NCBI GenBank assembly: GCA_003602535.1 | Contig: QQSA01000071.1 | Coordinates: forward strand, 1 to 12,657 | DNA: 12,657 nucleotides | Direction of reading: 5' to 3' | Source: Candidatus Poseidoniales archaeon | GTDB lineage: Archaea; Thermoplasmatota; Poseidoniia; Poseidoniales; Poseidoniaceae | Shown here: one piece after another, positions 1-6,041 of the stretch | Numbering within the stretch: the stretch's first letter is position 1 | Layout of the letters: each line of letters opens with the position of its first letter | Made by a program: the position numbers and the translations under genes | Notes under the pieces: generated by a model | What the model saw: only the letters and a program-made list of their open reading frames with translations | Databases searched by the model: none | What the model was told of the DNA's origin: nothing

Positions 1-3000
1 ACTGGAGGAAACAACACTGGTTGTGGTTATAATTCACTACATTCAAGCATTAACATACAATCAAATTATACTCAATCAACATTCTATACTAATCAGTCGA
101 TTCCGATGTCTGCTACTATCTCTTGTGCGGTATTAAATACAACAATGATGTTTACTTTTTCAATTATAAAAATCTCGACCAACATAACCTCCAGTAGTTA
201 CAATCATTCTTGGGCAGTCCAACAAAATCTAACTCATATCTACTCTGATTCCTTCAGCCCGGTCATCAATGCAGGCTATTACAAGGTTATGGTTAATTTA
301 TACGATAGTAATTACTCCTTATTAGATTCTGATTCTGAATATGTTACGATAGTTTCCAATAGCAATAATACCGGTGGAAATAATACAGGTGGCAACCAAA
401 CCTCACCGTGTGGGACCAACCTCAGTTACACCACCGTGTATGCAAGCGTTTCTTCCATGGTGATGGAGAATCAATCCTTCTCGACCGGAATATACGTGAA
501 TTGTGAAATCCTCAACGCCACTATGATGCTTGACTATTGGATCTATGATTCCAACAATTACACTGTTTTCTCTGGAAACCAATCATGGAACGGAACCGCC
601 AACAGCTCTTTGCTAGTACCATCTGTATCAGGACTTACAGCAGGATACTACACGTTCCATGCTGACCTCTATGTCAACGGAGCCTTTGCTGACAGTGATG
701 CTGCCTCTTTCATGGTCTACGCCAACAACAGCGGTGGCGGAAACAACAGCGGTGGCGGTGGTAACAACACAGGTGGTAACAACACTGTCCCGAATAACGA
801 TTCTCACTGTCTAACATTAGGGTATTTCACCATCAGCTCGACCTATTTTGTCACAATTGATTTGATTAATACCTGTAGTTTTGCTATAAATTATCCTGGA
901 ATAAACTCTAGTGCAGATAATTCAGGGGTATCTGGTCTTTACAATTATACAAGTTGGTGGTACATGATTGGAGCGAATGGTACATACAATTATTCTGCGC
1001 AATTGGTATTCGACTCATCCGTTCTAAATGGCACTAATGTTACTCTAGATTTTGAAGCTACAATTCTTAATTGTGGAACAAATGGAACTTACCATTATTG
1101 CCCCGATTCCAACGATTCTACCCTATCTTACGAATTCCAATATGTGAAGCCTCCAACAAGTTTGATTATCTACAGCGCATATCTAAACTCAGATAATGAT
1201 CGAATTTCAGTGAATTACAAAACTCAAAATTACAATGGATATGTTAACTGGACATATGATTCATCAAATGGGACATCATCAACGTCTAGTTACGCTAGTA
1301 GTTACATTAGAACTACCTACATTTACCCAAGTACATATGGCGAGATTCAAATCTGTGGAAGTATTTCTGGCGATACAAAATGTGTCAATGTAACTAGAAA
1401 TGTTAGAACTTTGTATGGCGAAATTGATTATCCATCCAACAACTTCACTACAAGTGCTAGCAGTATTTACATCAATTATTTTGGAGAAAATTATACCACT
1501 GGAGTTCTTGAATTAAACAACCAAACTTTCCATCATTTGTCTTCTCAAAACGCGAATAACAACACTGGTGGAAATAACACTGGTGAAAATAACACTGGTG
1601 AAAATAACACAGGTGGAAATAACACTGGAGGGAATAGTGCATATGTCAATTTACCATTAGGCTGGTCTACAATATGTCTGAAATTGACTGGTGATAACAA
1701 TACAACTCTCTCAGATTGTATCATGGTTTATCGAGAAACTCCAGTGCAGAGATTAATCATCGATTCAGCAGTACTTTATTATGACAACAATTATGCTAAG
1801 GTTAGGTATTATTCAGAGAATTACACAGGGTATGTTTATTGGACATATGATTCATCAAATGGAACTTCTACATCATCGAGTTATGCTAGCAGCAGTGTCA
1901 GAACAACTTACCTTTCACTGAGTACATTTGGTACAATCCAGATCTGCGGCTCAATTGATAATTCTACCTTCGATTGTGTTAATCTAAACAGAGTAGCAAG
2001 ATTAGTTGAAGGTAATTTGATTTCGCCAAACAATAACTCGATGTATTACTCAAGTTCTATTTCCATTCAATATACTGCGAATAATTATTCTACTGGTTAC
2101 ATTACATTGAACAGTCAAAATTACACTAATTTGTATACGAACTTTTACGATTATGATAATAATACAAATTCAACCTCAATCTTTGGCAATTATTCAATGT
2201 ATATTCCATATGGGTTCTCTACAATTTGTCTAGAATTAACGGGAGAAGATGGAACTCAATTGTCTGATTGCATCACAGTTGAGAGATTCGTCCCTCCTCA
2301 TTCTGTATCGATTACCTCTCCTGCTACGGGCGTTAGTTTCACGGGCCAGTATCTTAGCCTGAGTTACACTCTAGAAAACTCGTCTAGTCATCACTTCACA
2401 GTTGATGGAACAAGTGTTTATACAAACAGCAGTAACTCAACAATGGTACAAATCGATGTAGGATTTGGGACTCATGAAGTATGCGTAGTATCCAATGACT
2501 TTGCTAATCAAATGTCTAGTGATTGTGTTACAGTTAACATGATAGATCCTAATGCTGATACTGATTCAGATGGTGTAATAGACACTTCAGATTCATGCCC
2601 AAATACTACTACTGGTTCCAATGTTGATTCTAATGGGTGTGCATCTTACCAACTAGATAGCGATTCAGATGGAGTTACTGATAATTTGGACTTGTGTCCA
2701 AATACTACTACGGGTTCTAGTGTTGATTCTAATGGGTGTGCTGCCTATGAAAGAGATACAGATGGAGATGGAGTTATGGATAATCTAGATATCTGCCCTT
2801 CTACTCCTGCAAATTCAATCGTAGATTCATATGGTTGTTCTAATTCTCAGACAGATTCAGATAGTGATGGAGTTATGGATAATTCTGACCTTTGTCCAAA
2901 CACATTTGTAGGGTCTCAAGTCGATACTGATGGTTGCGCTCCTAGCCAATTGGATTCAGATAGTGATGGAGTTGTCGATAGTTTCGACCAATGTCCATTT

Positions 3001-3180
3001 ACAGCTACTGGAGTAGTTGTTGATCAAACCGGTTGCCCACCCAGTACGGATAGCGGAGACAGTTCATCTTCAGATGACGAAGATGATTCTAGTGGCCTGC
3101 CATCGATTGGAGTGTTTGGAACTCTTGCAGCGATTGCAGTCAGTTTCGTTGCAGTAATCCGCCGCGAACAAGAAGAGTGA
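1..3180 (+). CDS. Giant modular Asn/Thr-rich surface protein with TSP3 repeats and C-terminal membrane tail (5' partial)
   Basis: The frame is open from base 1 to the TGA at 3178-3180, giving 1059 visible residues. The true start lies upstream, and the ATG at 106 sits inside a domain, so it is not the start. Visible order: two related beta-type modules (19-354 and 406-720), a third module of a different kind (about 800-1149), two tandem copies of a roughly 190-residue module (1150-1740 and 1741-2292), a half copy (2293-2544), five TSP3-type calcium repeats (2557-3036), an acidic Ser/Asp stalk, and a hydrophobic C-terminus ending in RREQEE. Modules are joined or interrupted by NNTGG-type linkers, and N-x-S/T sequons are extremely frequent, so heavy N-glycosylation is inferred. 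Paired cysteines recur in the modules and suggest disulfides. The likely role is a cell-surface or adhesin-like structural protein; no enzyme motif was seen. Membership of a named family is unknown. Confidence 0.9.
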   Translation, partial: TGGNNTGCGYNSLHSSINIQSNYTQSTFYTNQSIPMSATISCAVLNTTMMFTFSIIKISTNITSSSYNHSWAVQQNLTHIYSDSFSPVINAGYYKVMVNLYDSNYSLLDSDSEYVTIVSNSNNTGGNNTGGNQTSPCGTNLSYTTVYASVSSMVMENQSFSTGIYVNCEILNATMMLDYWIYDSNNYTVFSGNQSWNGTANSSLLVPSVSGLTAGYYTFHADLYVNGAFADSDAASFMVYANNSGGGNNSGGGGNNTGGNNTVPNNDSHCLTLGYFTISSTYFVTIDLINTCSFAINYPGINSSADNSGVSGLYNYTSWWYMIGANGTYNYSAQLVFDSSVLNGTNVTLDFEATILNCGTNGTYHYCPDSNDSTLSYEFQYVKPPTSLIIYSAYLNSDNDRISVNYKTQNYNGYVNWTYDSSNGTSSTSSYASSYIRTTYIYPSTYGEIQICGSISGDTKCVNVTRNVRTLYGEIDYPSNNFTTSASSIYINYFGENYTTGVLELNNQTFHHLSSQNANNNTGGNNTGENNTGENNTGGNNTGGNSAYVNLPLGWSTICLKLTGDNNTTLSDCIMVYRETPVQRLIIDSAVLYYDNNYAKVRYYSENYTGYVYWTYDSSNGTSTSSSYASSSVRTTYLSLSTFGTIQICGSIDNSTFDCVNLNRVARLVEGNLISPNNNSMYYSSSISIQYTANNYSTGYITLNSQNYTNLYTNFYDYDNNTNSTSIFGNYSMYIPYGFSTICLELTGEDGTQLSDCITVERFVPPHSVSITSPATGVSFTGQYLSLSYTLENSSSHHFTVDGTSVYTNSSNSTMVQIDVGFGTHEVCVVSNDFANQMSSDCVTVNMIDPNADTDSDGVIDTSDSCPNTTTGSNVDSNGCASYQLDSDSDGVTDNLDLCPNTTTGSSVDSNGCAAYERDTDGDGVMDNLDICPSTPANSIVDSYGCSNSQTDSDSDGVMDNSDLCPNTFVGSQVDTDGCAPSQLDSDSDGVVDSFDQCPFTATGVVVDQTGCPPSTDSGDSSSSDDEDDSSGLPSIGVFGTLAAIAVSFVAVIRREQEE
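19..720 (+). repeat. Two diverged copies of an N-terminal beta module in the giant surface protein
   Basis: Copy 1 lies at about 19-354 and copy 2 at about 406-720. They share a cysteine pair about 31-34 residues apart (Cys codons at 22 and 124, and at 409 and 502). They also share a C-x-x-L-N-x-T-M-M stretch and a conserved AGYY segment near the end (about 274-285 in copy 1). An Asn/Thr/Gly linker of about 45 bases separates them. The copies are recognisable only as protein. They also differ in base composition: copy 2 is near 47% GC in the lines counted and copy 1 near 30%. Confidence 0.7.
1150..2292 (+). repeat. Tandem duplication of a ~190-residue module, offset 591 bp
   Basis: Copy 1 is 1150-1740 and copy 2 is 1741-2292. 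Both contain, in order, an LII segment, a GYV-WTYDSSNGTS stretch, an IQICGSI strand, and a closing G-STIC-LTG-DC-VR strand pair. The segment at 1249-1271 is identical base for base to 1840-1862 (23 bases, including silent positions). That points to a recent duplication or to gene conversion. A half copy follows at about 2293-2544, keeping the G-x-x-x-x-C and SxDCVTV closing strands. The repeated cysteines probably form one disulfide per module. Confidence 0.8.
1561..1635 (+). repeat. Five tandem 15-bp units encoding NNTGG/NNTGE linker
   Basis: Five consecutive 15-base units (1561, 1576, 1591, 1606, 1621) follow the pattern AACACTGGTGGAAAT with one to three substitutions each. Because the period is a multiple of three, gain or loss of units keeps the frame. 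Each unit codes for N-T-G-(G/E)-N and so adds one N-x-T glycosylation sequon. Shorter relatives of the same linker occur at the extreme left edge (1-18), at 367-396 and at 721-786. This copy sits within the first copy of the duplicated module, not at a module boundary. Confidence 0.85.
2557..3036 (+). repeat. Five thrombospondin type-3-like calcium-binding repeats, exact 99-bp period
   Basis: The units start at 2557, 2656, 2755, 2854 and 2953, always 99 bases (33 residues) apart with no indels. Each has the pattern D-x-D-x-D-G-V-x-D-x-x-D-x-C-P, then about 13 residues, then VD-x-x-GC. This matches the TSP3 repeats found in many OmpA-like and archaeal surface proteins. The Asp ladder is the family's calcium site, and the CP and GC cysteines are expected to pair within a unit. 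The array probably forms a rigid calcium-dependent stalk next to the membrane anchor. Confidence 0.9.
3094..3177 (+). other. C-terminal sorting/anchor tail of the giant surface protein
   Basis: After an acidic Ser/Asp run, the protein ends with a Gly-Leu-Pro-Ser start, a roughly 20-residue hydrophobic helix (IGVFGTLAAIAVSFVAVI) and a basic RR followed by acidic residues. This tripartite layout (short motif, one helix, basic end) is that of archaeosortase-processed tails such as PGF-CTERM. The motif itself is LPSIG and not PGF, so cleavage by a sortase-like enzyme is inference. A plain C-terminal membrane anchor is the conservative reading. No archaeosortase gene is in the window. Confidence 0.6.
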
Positions 3181-3181
3181 A

Positions 3182-3889
3182 TCACTCAGATTGACGTAAC
3201 CTTTCGATTGCTAGAGCACTGACTGCAACTTGTAGGTTGTATGAAGGCACGAATCCAGGCATCGGTAATCTAACAATTTCATCAGCAGCATCTAGGACTT
3301 CTTTTGAAACTCCTGCATTTTCAGCTCCAACCACCAGTAATACATCTCCAGTAAGGTCTGCATCCCAAGGCGCTTTTTCTCCAACATCTTCGGCAACAAC
3401 GATTCTTCTATTGCATGCGGCTAAGATTTCTTCAGTGGATGCATAAATTACTGGAATGAACCGAGTCGCCCTCATTCCGGCTCTACGGATTGTTCTTCTT
3501 TCCTCGTGAGTTTTGTTAACATTGATGATTACAGCAGTAGCTCCGCTGACCTCTGCAGTCCTTACTCCAAATCCAAGATTTGGAGCGTATTCAACTCCAT
3601 CAAATAACCAAATTACTCCTTCTCTTTCAAAGACCTCCTCAAGGGTACCTTTTGGTTCTCTTCCTACCAAGGCAAGGGCTTTCTGTTGGCCGTTTGCACT
3701 CATTCTCCAAAGGTCGGTTGAAGATCCTTCAGTAACAGGAATATTCCTATCCTCACACAACTTAATTATCTCTGAACAATCTTCATCCCTGTCGACTAAA
3801 ACAAGTTTAATCTCAACCCCATTTTCAAGTGCTTTTAGAACTTCATCAGCTCCAGTAATTTGAAGGGACACATACCTCCGACACTCCAC
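3182..3889 (-). CDS. SpoU/TrmH-family RNA 2'-O-ribose methyltransferase
   Basis: The 235-residue protein transfers a methyl group from S-adenosylmethionine to a ribose 2'-OH in tRNA or rRNA. The three SPOUT motifs are present: NLGFGVRTAEVSGA (about 104-117; N104, R110), GAENAGVSKEVL (188-199; E190) and LPMPGFVPSYNLQVAVSALA (208-227; N218). Residues 8-80 resemble the substrate-binding N-terminal domain of the TrmH/RlmB branch. Length is normal for the family. The start is GTG at 3889-3887. An in-frame TGA lies immediately upstream, so nothing longer is possible, and GTG at residue 7 is an alternative. No Shine-Dalgarno sequence is visible, which suggests a leaderless or nearly leaderless mRNA. 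The gene converges on the giant surface gene with a one-base gap and diverges from rpl15e. The exact target nucleotide cannot be told from sequence. Confidence 0.92.
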   Translation of the reverse strand: MECRRYVSLQITGADEVLKALENGVEIKLVLVDRDEDCSEIIKLCEDRNIPVTEGSSTDLWRMSANGQQKALALVGREPKGTLEEVFEREGVIWLFDGVEYAPNLGFGVRTAEVSGATAVIINVNKTHEERRTIRRAGMRATRFIPVIYASTEEILAACNRRIVVAEDVGEKAPWDADLTGDVLLVVGAENAGVSKEVLDAADEIVRLPMPGFVPSYNLQVAVSALAIERLRQSE

Positions 3890-3902
3890 TCACACATGAG
3901 TG
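3887..3902. promoter_or_regulatory. Perfect 6-bp inverted repeat overlapping the methyltransferase start codon
   Basis: CACTCA and TGAGTG flank a four-base centre (CACA). The left arm contains the GTG start codon of the methyltransferase. It could be an operator half-site pair or a weak 5' hairpin. A chance match of this size is possible. Confidence 0.35.
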
Positions 3903-3904
3903 AA

Positions 3905-3919
3905 TCCCCCGTAGGGGGA
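3905..3919. promoter_or_regulatory. GC-rich inverted repeat TCCCCC-GTA-GGGGGA in the divergent control region
   Basis: A 6-bp perfect stem with a three-base loop stands 16 bases upstream of the methyltransferase start. It lies 73 bases upstream of rpl15e, just behind the rpl15e TATA-like element. In an AT-rich region this C5/G5 pair stands out. Possible roles are an operator shared by the divergent promoters or an RNA hairpin. It lacks a following T-run on either strand, so it is not a typical terminator. Confidence 0.4.
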
Positions 3920-3939
3920 CCAGAATACGCGTCGCGGTC

Positions 3940-3947
3940 TTCAAATA
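3940..3947 (+). promoter_or_regulatory. Candidate TATA-like element for rpl15e
   Basis: TTCAAATA lies 45 bases upstream of the rpl15e ATG. Archaeal initiation about 25 bases downstream would begin the transcript near 3970, just ahead of the ribosome-binding site. The match to a consensus archaeal TATA box is partial, so this is a weak call. A second weak element on the minus strand (TATTCTG, about 3922-3928) could serve the methyltransferase and give a nearly leaderless mRNA. Confidence 0.3.
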
Positions 3948-3980
3948 GGGGTGGCAAGTCGCCAAACTGCTCCAAGGAGT

Positions 3981-3987
3981 AGGTGAT
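3981..3987 (+). promoter_or_regulatory. Ribosome-binding site AGGTGAT of rpl15e
   Basis: AGGTGAT matches the anti-Shine-Dalgarno end of archaeal 16S rRNA (…ATCACCTCC…) and sits five bases before the ATG at 3993. A second purine-rich block, AAGGAG, precedes it at 3974-3979. Confidence 0.75.
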
Positions 3988-3992
3988 GTACA

Positions 3993-4583
3993 ATGGCTAA
4001 GGGTCTTTACCAGCATGTTCGTGAAACATGGAACAAACCAAAAGCAACACAATCCCATCAGCAACGCCAAGACCGCATGGTCCAATGGCGCCGTGATCCA
4101 GTAAACTGCCGTATCGAAAAACCAACACGTATCGATGCTGCACGCCGCCTTGGTTACAAGGCTAAGCAAGGAGTTGTCATGGTCCGAACTCGTGTTCGCC
4201 GTGGTGGACTTCGCAAGGGTAAGATTCACATGAAGCGTAAACCTTCCAAGGCAGGTATCAATAAGATTACCATGGCTAAGAATACTCAGCGTATTGCTGA
4301 AGAGCGTGTAAACCGCCACTTCCCTAACCTGGAAGTTCTGAACTCATATTGGGTTGGACAAGATGGTAAGCACAAGTACTTCGAAGTGATTATGCTAGAC
4401 CCAGCGCATCCTGCTATCAAGTCTGATAAGGACCTTGGCTGGATTGCTGATTCACACCACCGTGGACGTGCATACCGTGGAAAGACCAGCGCAGGCAAGC
4501 GTGGACGCGGTCTATACAAGAAGGGCAAGGGCGCTGAGAAGATCCGTCCTTCCTTGAAGGCACGTGGAAACATCGGTAAGTGA
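3993..4583 (+). CDS. rpl15e: 50S ribosomal protein L15e
   Basis: The 196-residue, strongly basic protein of the large ribosomal subunit is recognisable over its whole length. Visible family segments are the MAKGLYQHVRETW start, a W-RRDP stretch, the R-x-x-R-x-x-GYKAKQG block (about 46-60), VRTRVRRGGLRKGK, and the NSYWVGQDGKHKYFEVIMLD core. The C-terminal half has the HRGRAYRGKTSAGKRGRGL type of RNA-binding tail. L15e is found in archaea and eukaryotes but not in bacteria, so it fixes the domain of the organism. It has a full AGGTGAT ribosome-binding site and a higher GC content than the surface genes, as expected for a highly expressed gene. It probably leads a short operon with the PRC-barrel gene, 82 bases downstream, and RNase Z. 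Confidence 0.98.
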   Translation: MAKGLYQHVRETWNKPKATQSHQQRQDRMVQWRRDPVNCRIEKPTRIDAARRLGYKAKQGVVMVRTRVRRGGLRKGKIHMKRKPSKAGINKITMAKNTQRIAEERVNRHFPNLEVLNSYWVGQDGKHKYFEVIMLDPAHPAIKSDKDLGWIADSHHRGRAYRGKTSAGKRGRGLYKKGKGAEKIRPSLKARGNIGK

Positions 4584-4665
4584 TGTTTAACGCATCTAAG
4601 GCTAAATTTTCTGCCGTTGGGTTCATTGAGGGGCTCTTGTCTCGCATGCTCAGGGAGGGCTGTTG

Positions 4666-4923
4666 ATGACTGGCGATTTGAGTATTTCACAACTTAATGG
4701 GAAAGACATCTATCTTCCTGATGGACGCCATTTAGGCGTTGTTGGTGAAACTGTAATCGACGGCTCAGAATTACGTGCAACCCATTTGTTTGTTGCGGGT
4801 TGTCCTGAAGAATTAGTCGAGCGCGGAATTCATCTCACAATTCCATGGCGATGGGTTCGTTCAATCGGTGACGTAGTTATTCTCCGATGGTTCCCAGAAA
4901 CTCCTATTCCTTACGAACAATGA
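4666..4923 (+). CDS. Small PRC-barrel domain protein
   Basis: The 85-residue protein consists of little more than one PRC-barrel, a small beta-barrel fold. Visible pieces are an SQLNGKDIYLPDGRHLG strand pair near the start, a V-x-x-T-V-I-D-G strand, a helix-like EELVERG segment, and a closing IPWRWVRSIGDVVILR strand. The last piece corresponds to the family's IP-x-x-x-V-x-x-x-GD-x-x-x-L ending. I chose ATG 4666 because AGGGAGGG (4652-4659) lies six bases ahead. TTG 4663, one codon upstream, would be only three bases from it. Small stand-alone PRC-barrel proteins are common in archaea next to translation or RNA genes, but their partners are mostly unknown. The PRC-barrel in RimM binds ribosomal protein S19, so a link to ribosome assembly is a reasonable guess here, not shown by sequence. 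Confidence 0.85.
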   Translation: MTGDLSISQLNGKDIYLPDGRHLGVVGETVIDGSELRATHLFVAGCPEELVERGIHLTIPWRWVRSIGDVVILRWFPETPIPYEQ

Positions 4924-4929
4924 GGTGAT
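4923..4929 (+). promoter_or_regulatory. Ribosome-binding site AGGTGAT that selects the TTG start of RNase Z
   Basis: The site overlaps the last base of the upstream TGA stop and lies three bases before the TTG at 4933. It supports a rare TTG start and translational coupling of the PRC-barrel and RNase Z genes. It has the same core sequence as the rpl15e site. Confidence 0.7.
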
Positions 4930-4932
4930 TTA

Positions 4933-6006
4933 TTGAGCCTTGAAGTGCATGTACTCGGAACATCATCTGCTAGGCCGGCACAAGGCCGTTCGGTTTCCGG
5001 GTCCATTGTTGAAACATCTGAAGGCATGCTGGTAGTCGACTGTGGTGAAGGTTTTCAAAACCGTCTTGTCAATTACAGATCCGAGATGAAAGCACACGCC
5101 GGTAGACGGTTGAAGATGTCAAGAGTTGCAGCTATTTTACTCACTCATGGCCATCTCGACCATACATGGGGAGTTTTGCCATGGATGCAAACGATGTCAC
5201 TCGATGGGCGCAAGGATAAGCTTTGGATAATAGGGCCAACAACCTCTGAAGTAATCGACACACTTCTTGGTTCAGAGGGTGAACCTGAAGTGACTCCTTC
5301 TGATTTAGTGATCCAATATGACATGTGGATGGATTTAGGAGCAAATAGTGAAACTCTTGGTTACGAGGTTGAATGGGTTCTAGGAGATGGTGAGCGCTGG
5401 GTAAACATGAATGATGGCTCAAAAATTGAGTTACCACAACCTCTCAAAAATATCAAAATATCTGCACATACGACTCAGCATACTGTTCCATCATGTGCAT
5501 GGAGGATTTCTACATCTGGAAGGAAAGGCAAATTCAATCGGGAAGCTACAATGTCTTTGCCTGATGAGATTAAAGCGTCTTTAGCAGCAGGAAATAATGT
5601 CGAGTATGAAGGAGAATTACTCGAAGCGGTAAATTACAGATCAGATTCTCGTCCAGGGGTTTCGGTGATTATATCTGGAGACACTGCCGAACAAGCAATT
5701 GATTCCGAATGCGATTTGCTAATACATGAAGCAACATTTTTACAAACCCATGCAGATATAGCAAACGAGCATCTACACTCTACAGCTGCAGGTGCCGCAA
5801 GAACAGCAAACGAATGTTATGCGAAACACTTGGCGTTGACACACTACTCTGGCCGTTTGGAAGATCACTCATCATCGCTAAAGGAGGCTAGAGCAATTCA
5901 CCAATCTGTAGTGGCTCTTTCAGATGGAGATAGATTGATTCTGAATGATGATTGTTCACTTGAACATTTAGTAAAATTACCTTCAGGTTGGGCTCAACAA
6001 GATTGA
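4933..6006 (+). CDS. rnz: Ribonuclease Z (tRNA 3'-end endonuclease, metallo-beta-lactamase fold)
   Basis: The 357-residue enzyme cuts pre-tRNA after the discriminator base so that CCA can be added. The zinc-site motifs are in family order: THGHLDH (H72, H74, D76, H77), QHTVPSC (H183), SGDT (D250), HEATF (265-269), EHLHST (H282) and LTHYS (H304). An early DCGEGFQNRL segment (36-45) and the GRKGKFN block (196-202) also match RNase Z. The family's usual HLHGDH is HGHLDH here, which still supplies every metal ligand. Archaeal RNase Z proteins are usually a little over 300 residues; the extra length lies around 85-175 and at the C-terminus. The start is TTG, chosen from the AGGTGAT site three bases upstream. 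The gene directly follows the PRC-barrel gene (9-base gap) and is likely in the rpl15e operon. A different MBL-fold nuclease is the only real alternative. Confidence 0.9.
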   Translation: MSLEVHVLGTSSARPAQGRSVSGSIVETSEGMLVVDCGEGFQNRLVNYRSEMKAHAGRRLKMSRVAAILLTHGHLDHTWGVLPWMQTMSLDGRKDKLWIIGPTTSEVIDTLLGSEGEPEVTPSDLVIQYDMWMDLGANSETLGYEVEWVLGDGERWVNMNDGSKIELPQPLKNIKISAHTTQHTVPSCAWRISTSGRKGKFNREATMSLPDEIKASLAAGNNVEYEGELLEAVNYRSDSRPGVSVIISGDTAEQAIDSECDLLIHEATFLQTHADIANEHLHSTAAGAARTANECYAKHLALTHYSGRLEDHSSSLKEARAIHQSVVALSDGDRLILNDDCSLEHLVKLPSGWAQQD

Positions 6007-6041
6007 GGCAATTTGAAAGCCGAGACTCATGTTTGCGATTC

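Noticed and set aside
106..108. ATG 106 as the start of the giant surface gene
   Set aside because: The frame is open to base 1 and the upstream residues are the first half of the first module, including its first cysteine. No signal peptide follows 106.
1561..1635. Possible CRISPR array
   Set aside because: The 15-base units are directly adjacent with no spacers and encode a protein linker.
2557..3036. Possible DNA satellite or CRISPR-like 99-bp repeat
   Set aside because: The repeat is fully explained by 33-residue TSP3 protein repeats in frame, with divergence mainly at tolerated positions.
3237..3863. Two plus-strand open frames (3237-3446 and 3513-3863) opposite the methyltransferase
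   Set aside because: They are antisense to a gene with all three SpoU motifs, have low-complexity Ser/Thr/Pro text and show no domain.
3905..3919. Intrinsic terminator
   Set aside because: The hairpin is not followed by a T-run on either strand, and it lies upstream of both flanking genes.
4584..4665. Possible small RNA (C/D box type) between rpl15e and the PRC-barrel gene
   Set aside because: A TTGATGA-like stretch occurs at the PRC-barrel start, but it does not fit the RTGATGA C box, and I found no matching D box or guide layout.
3846..4690. Minus-strand open frames opposite rpl15e
   Set aside because: L15e is unmistakable over its whole length on the plus strand. The antisense frames are products of its codon bias.
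5988..6041. TTG 5988 as start of the PKD protein
   Set aside because: It would overlap rnz and place 18 polar residues ahead of an otherwise perfect signal peptide that begins at ATG 6042.
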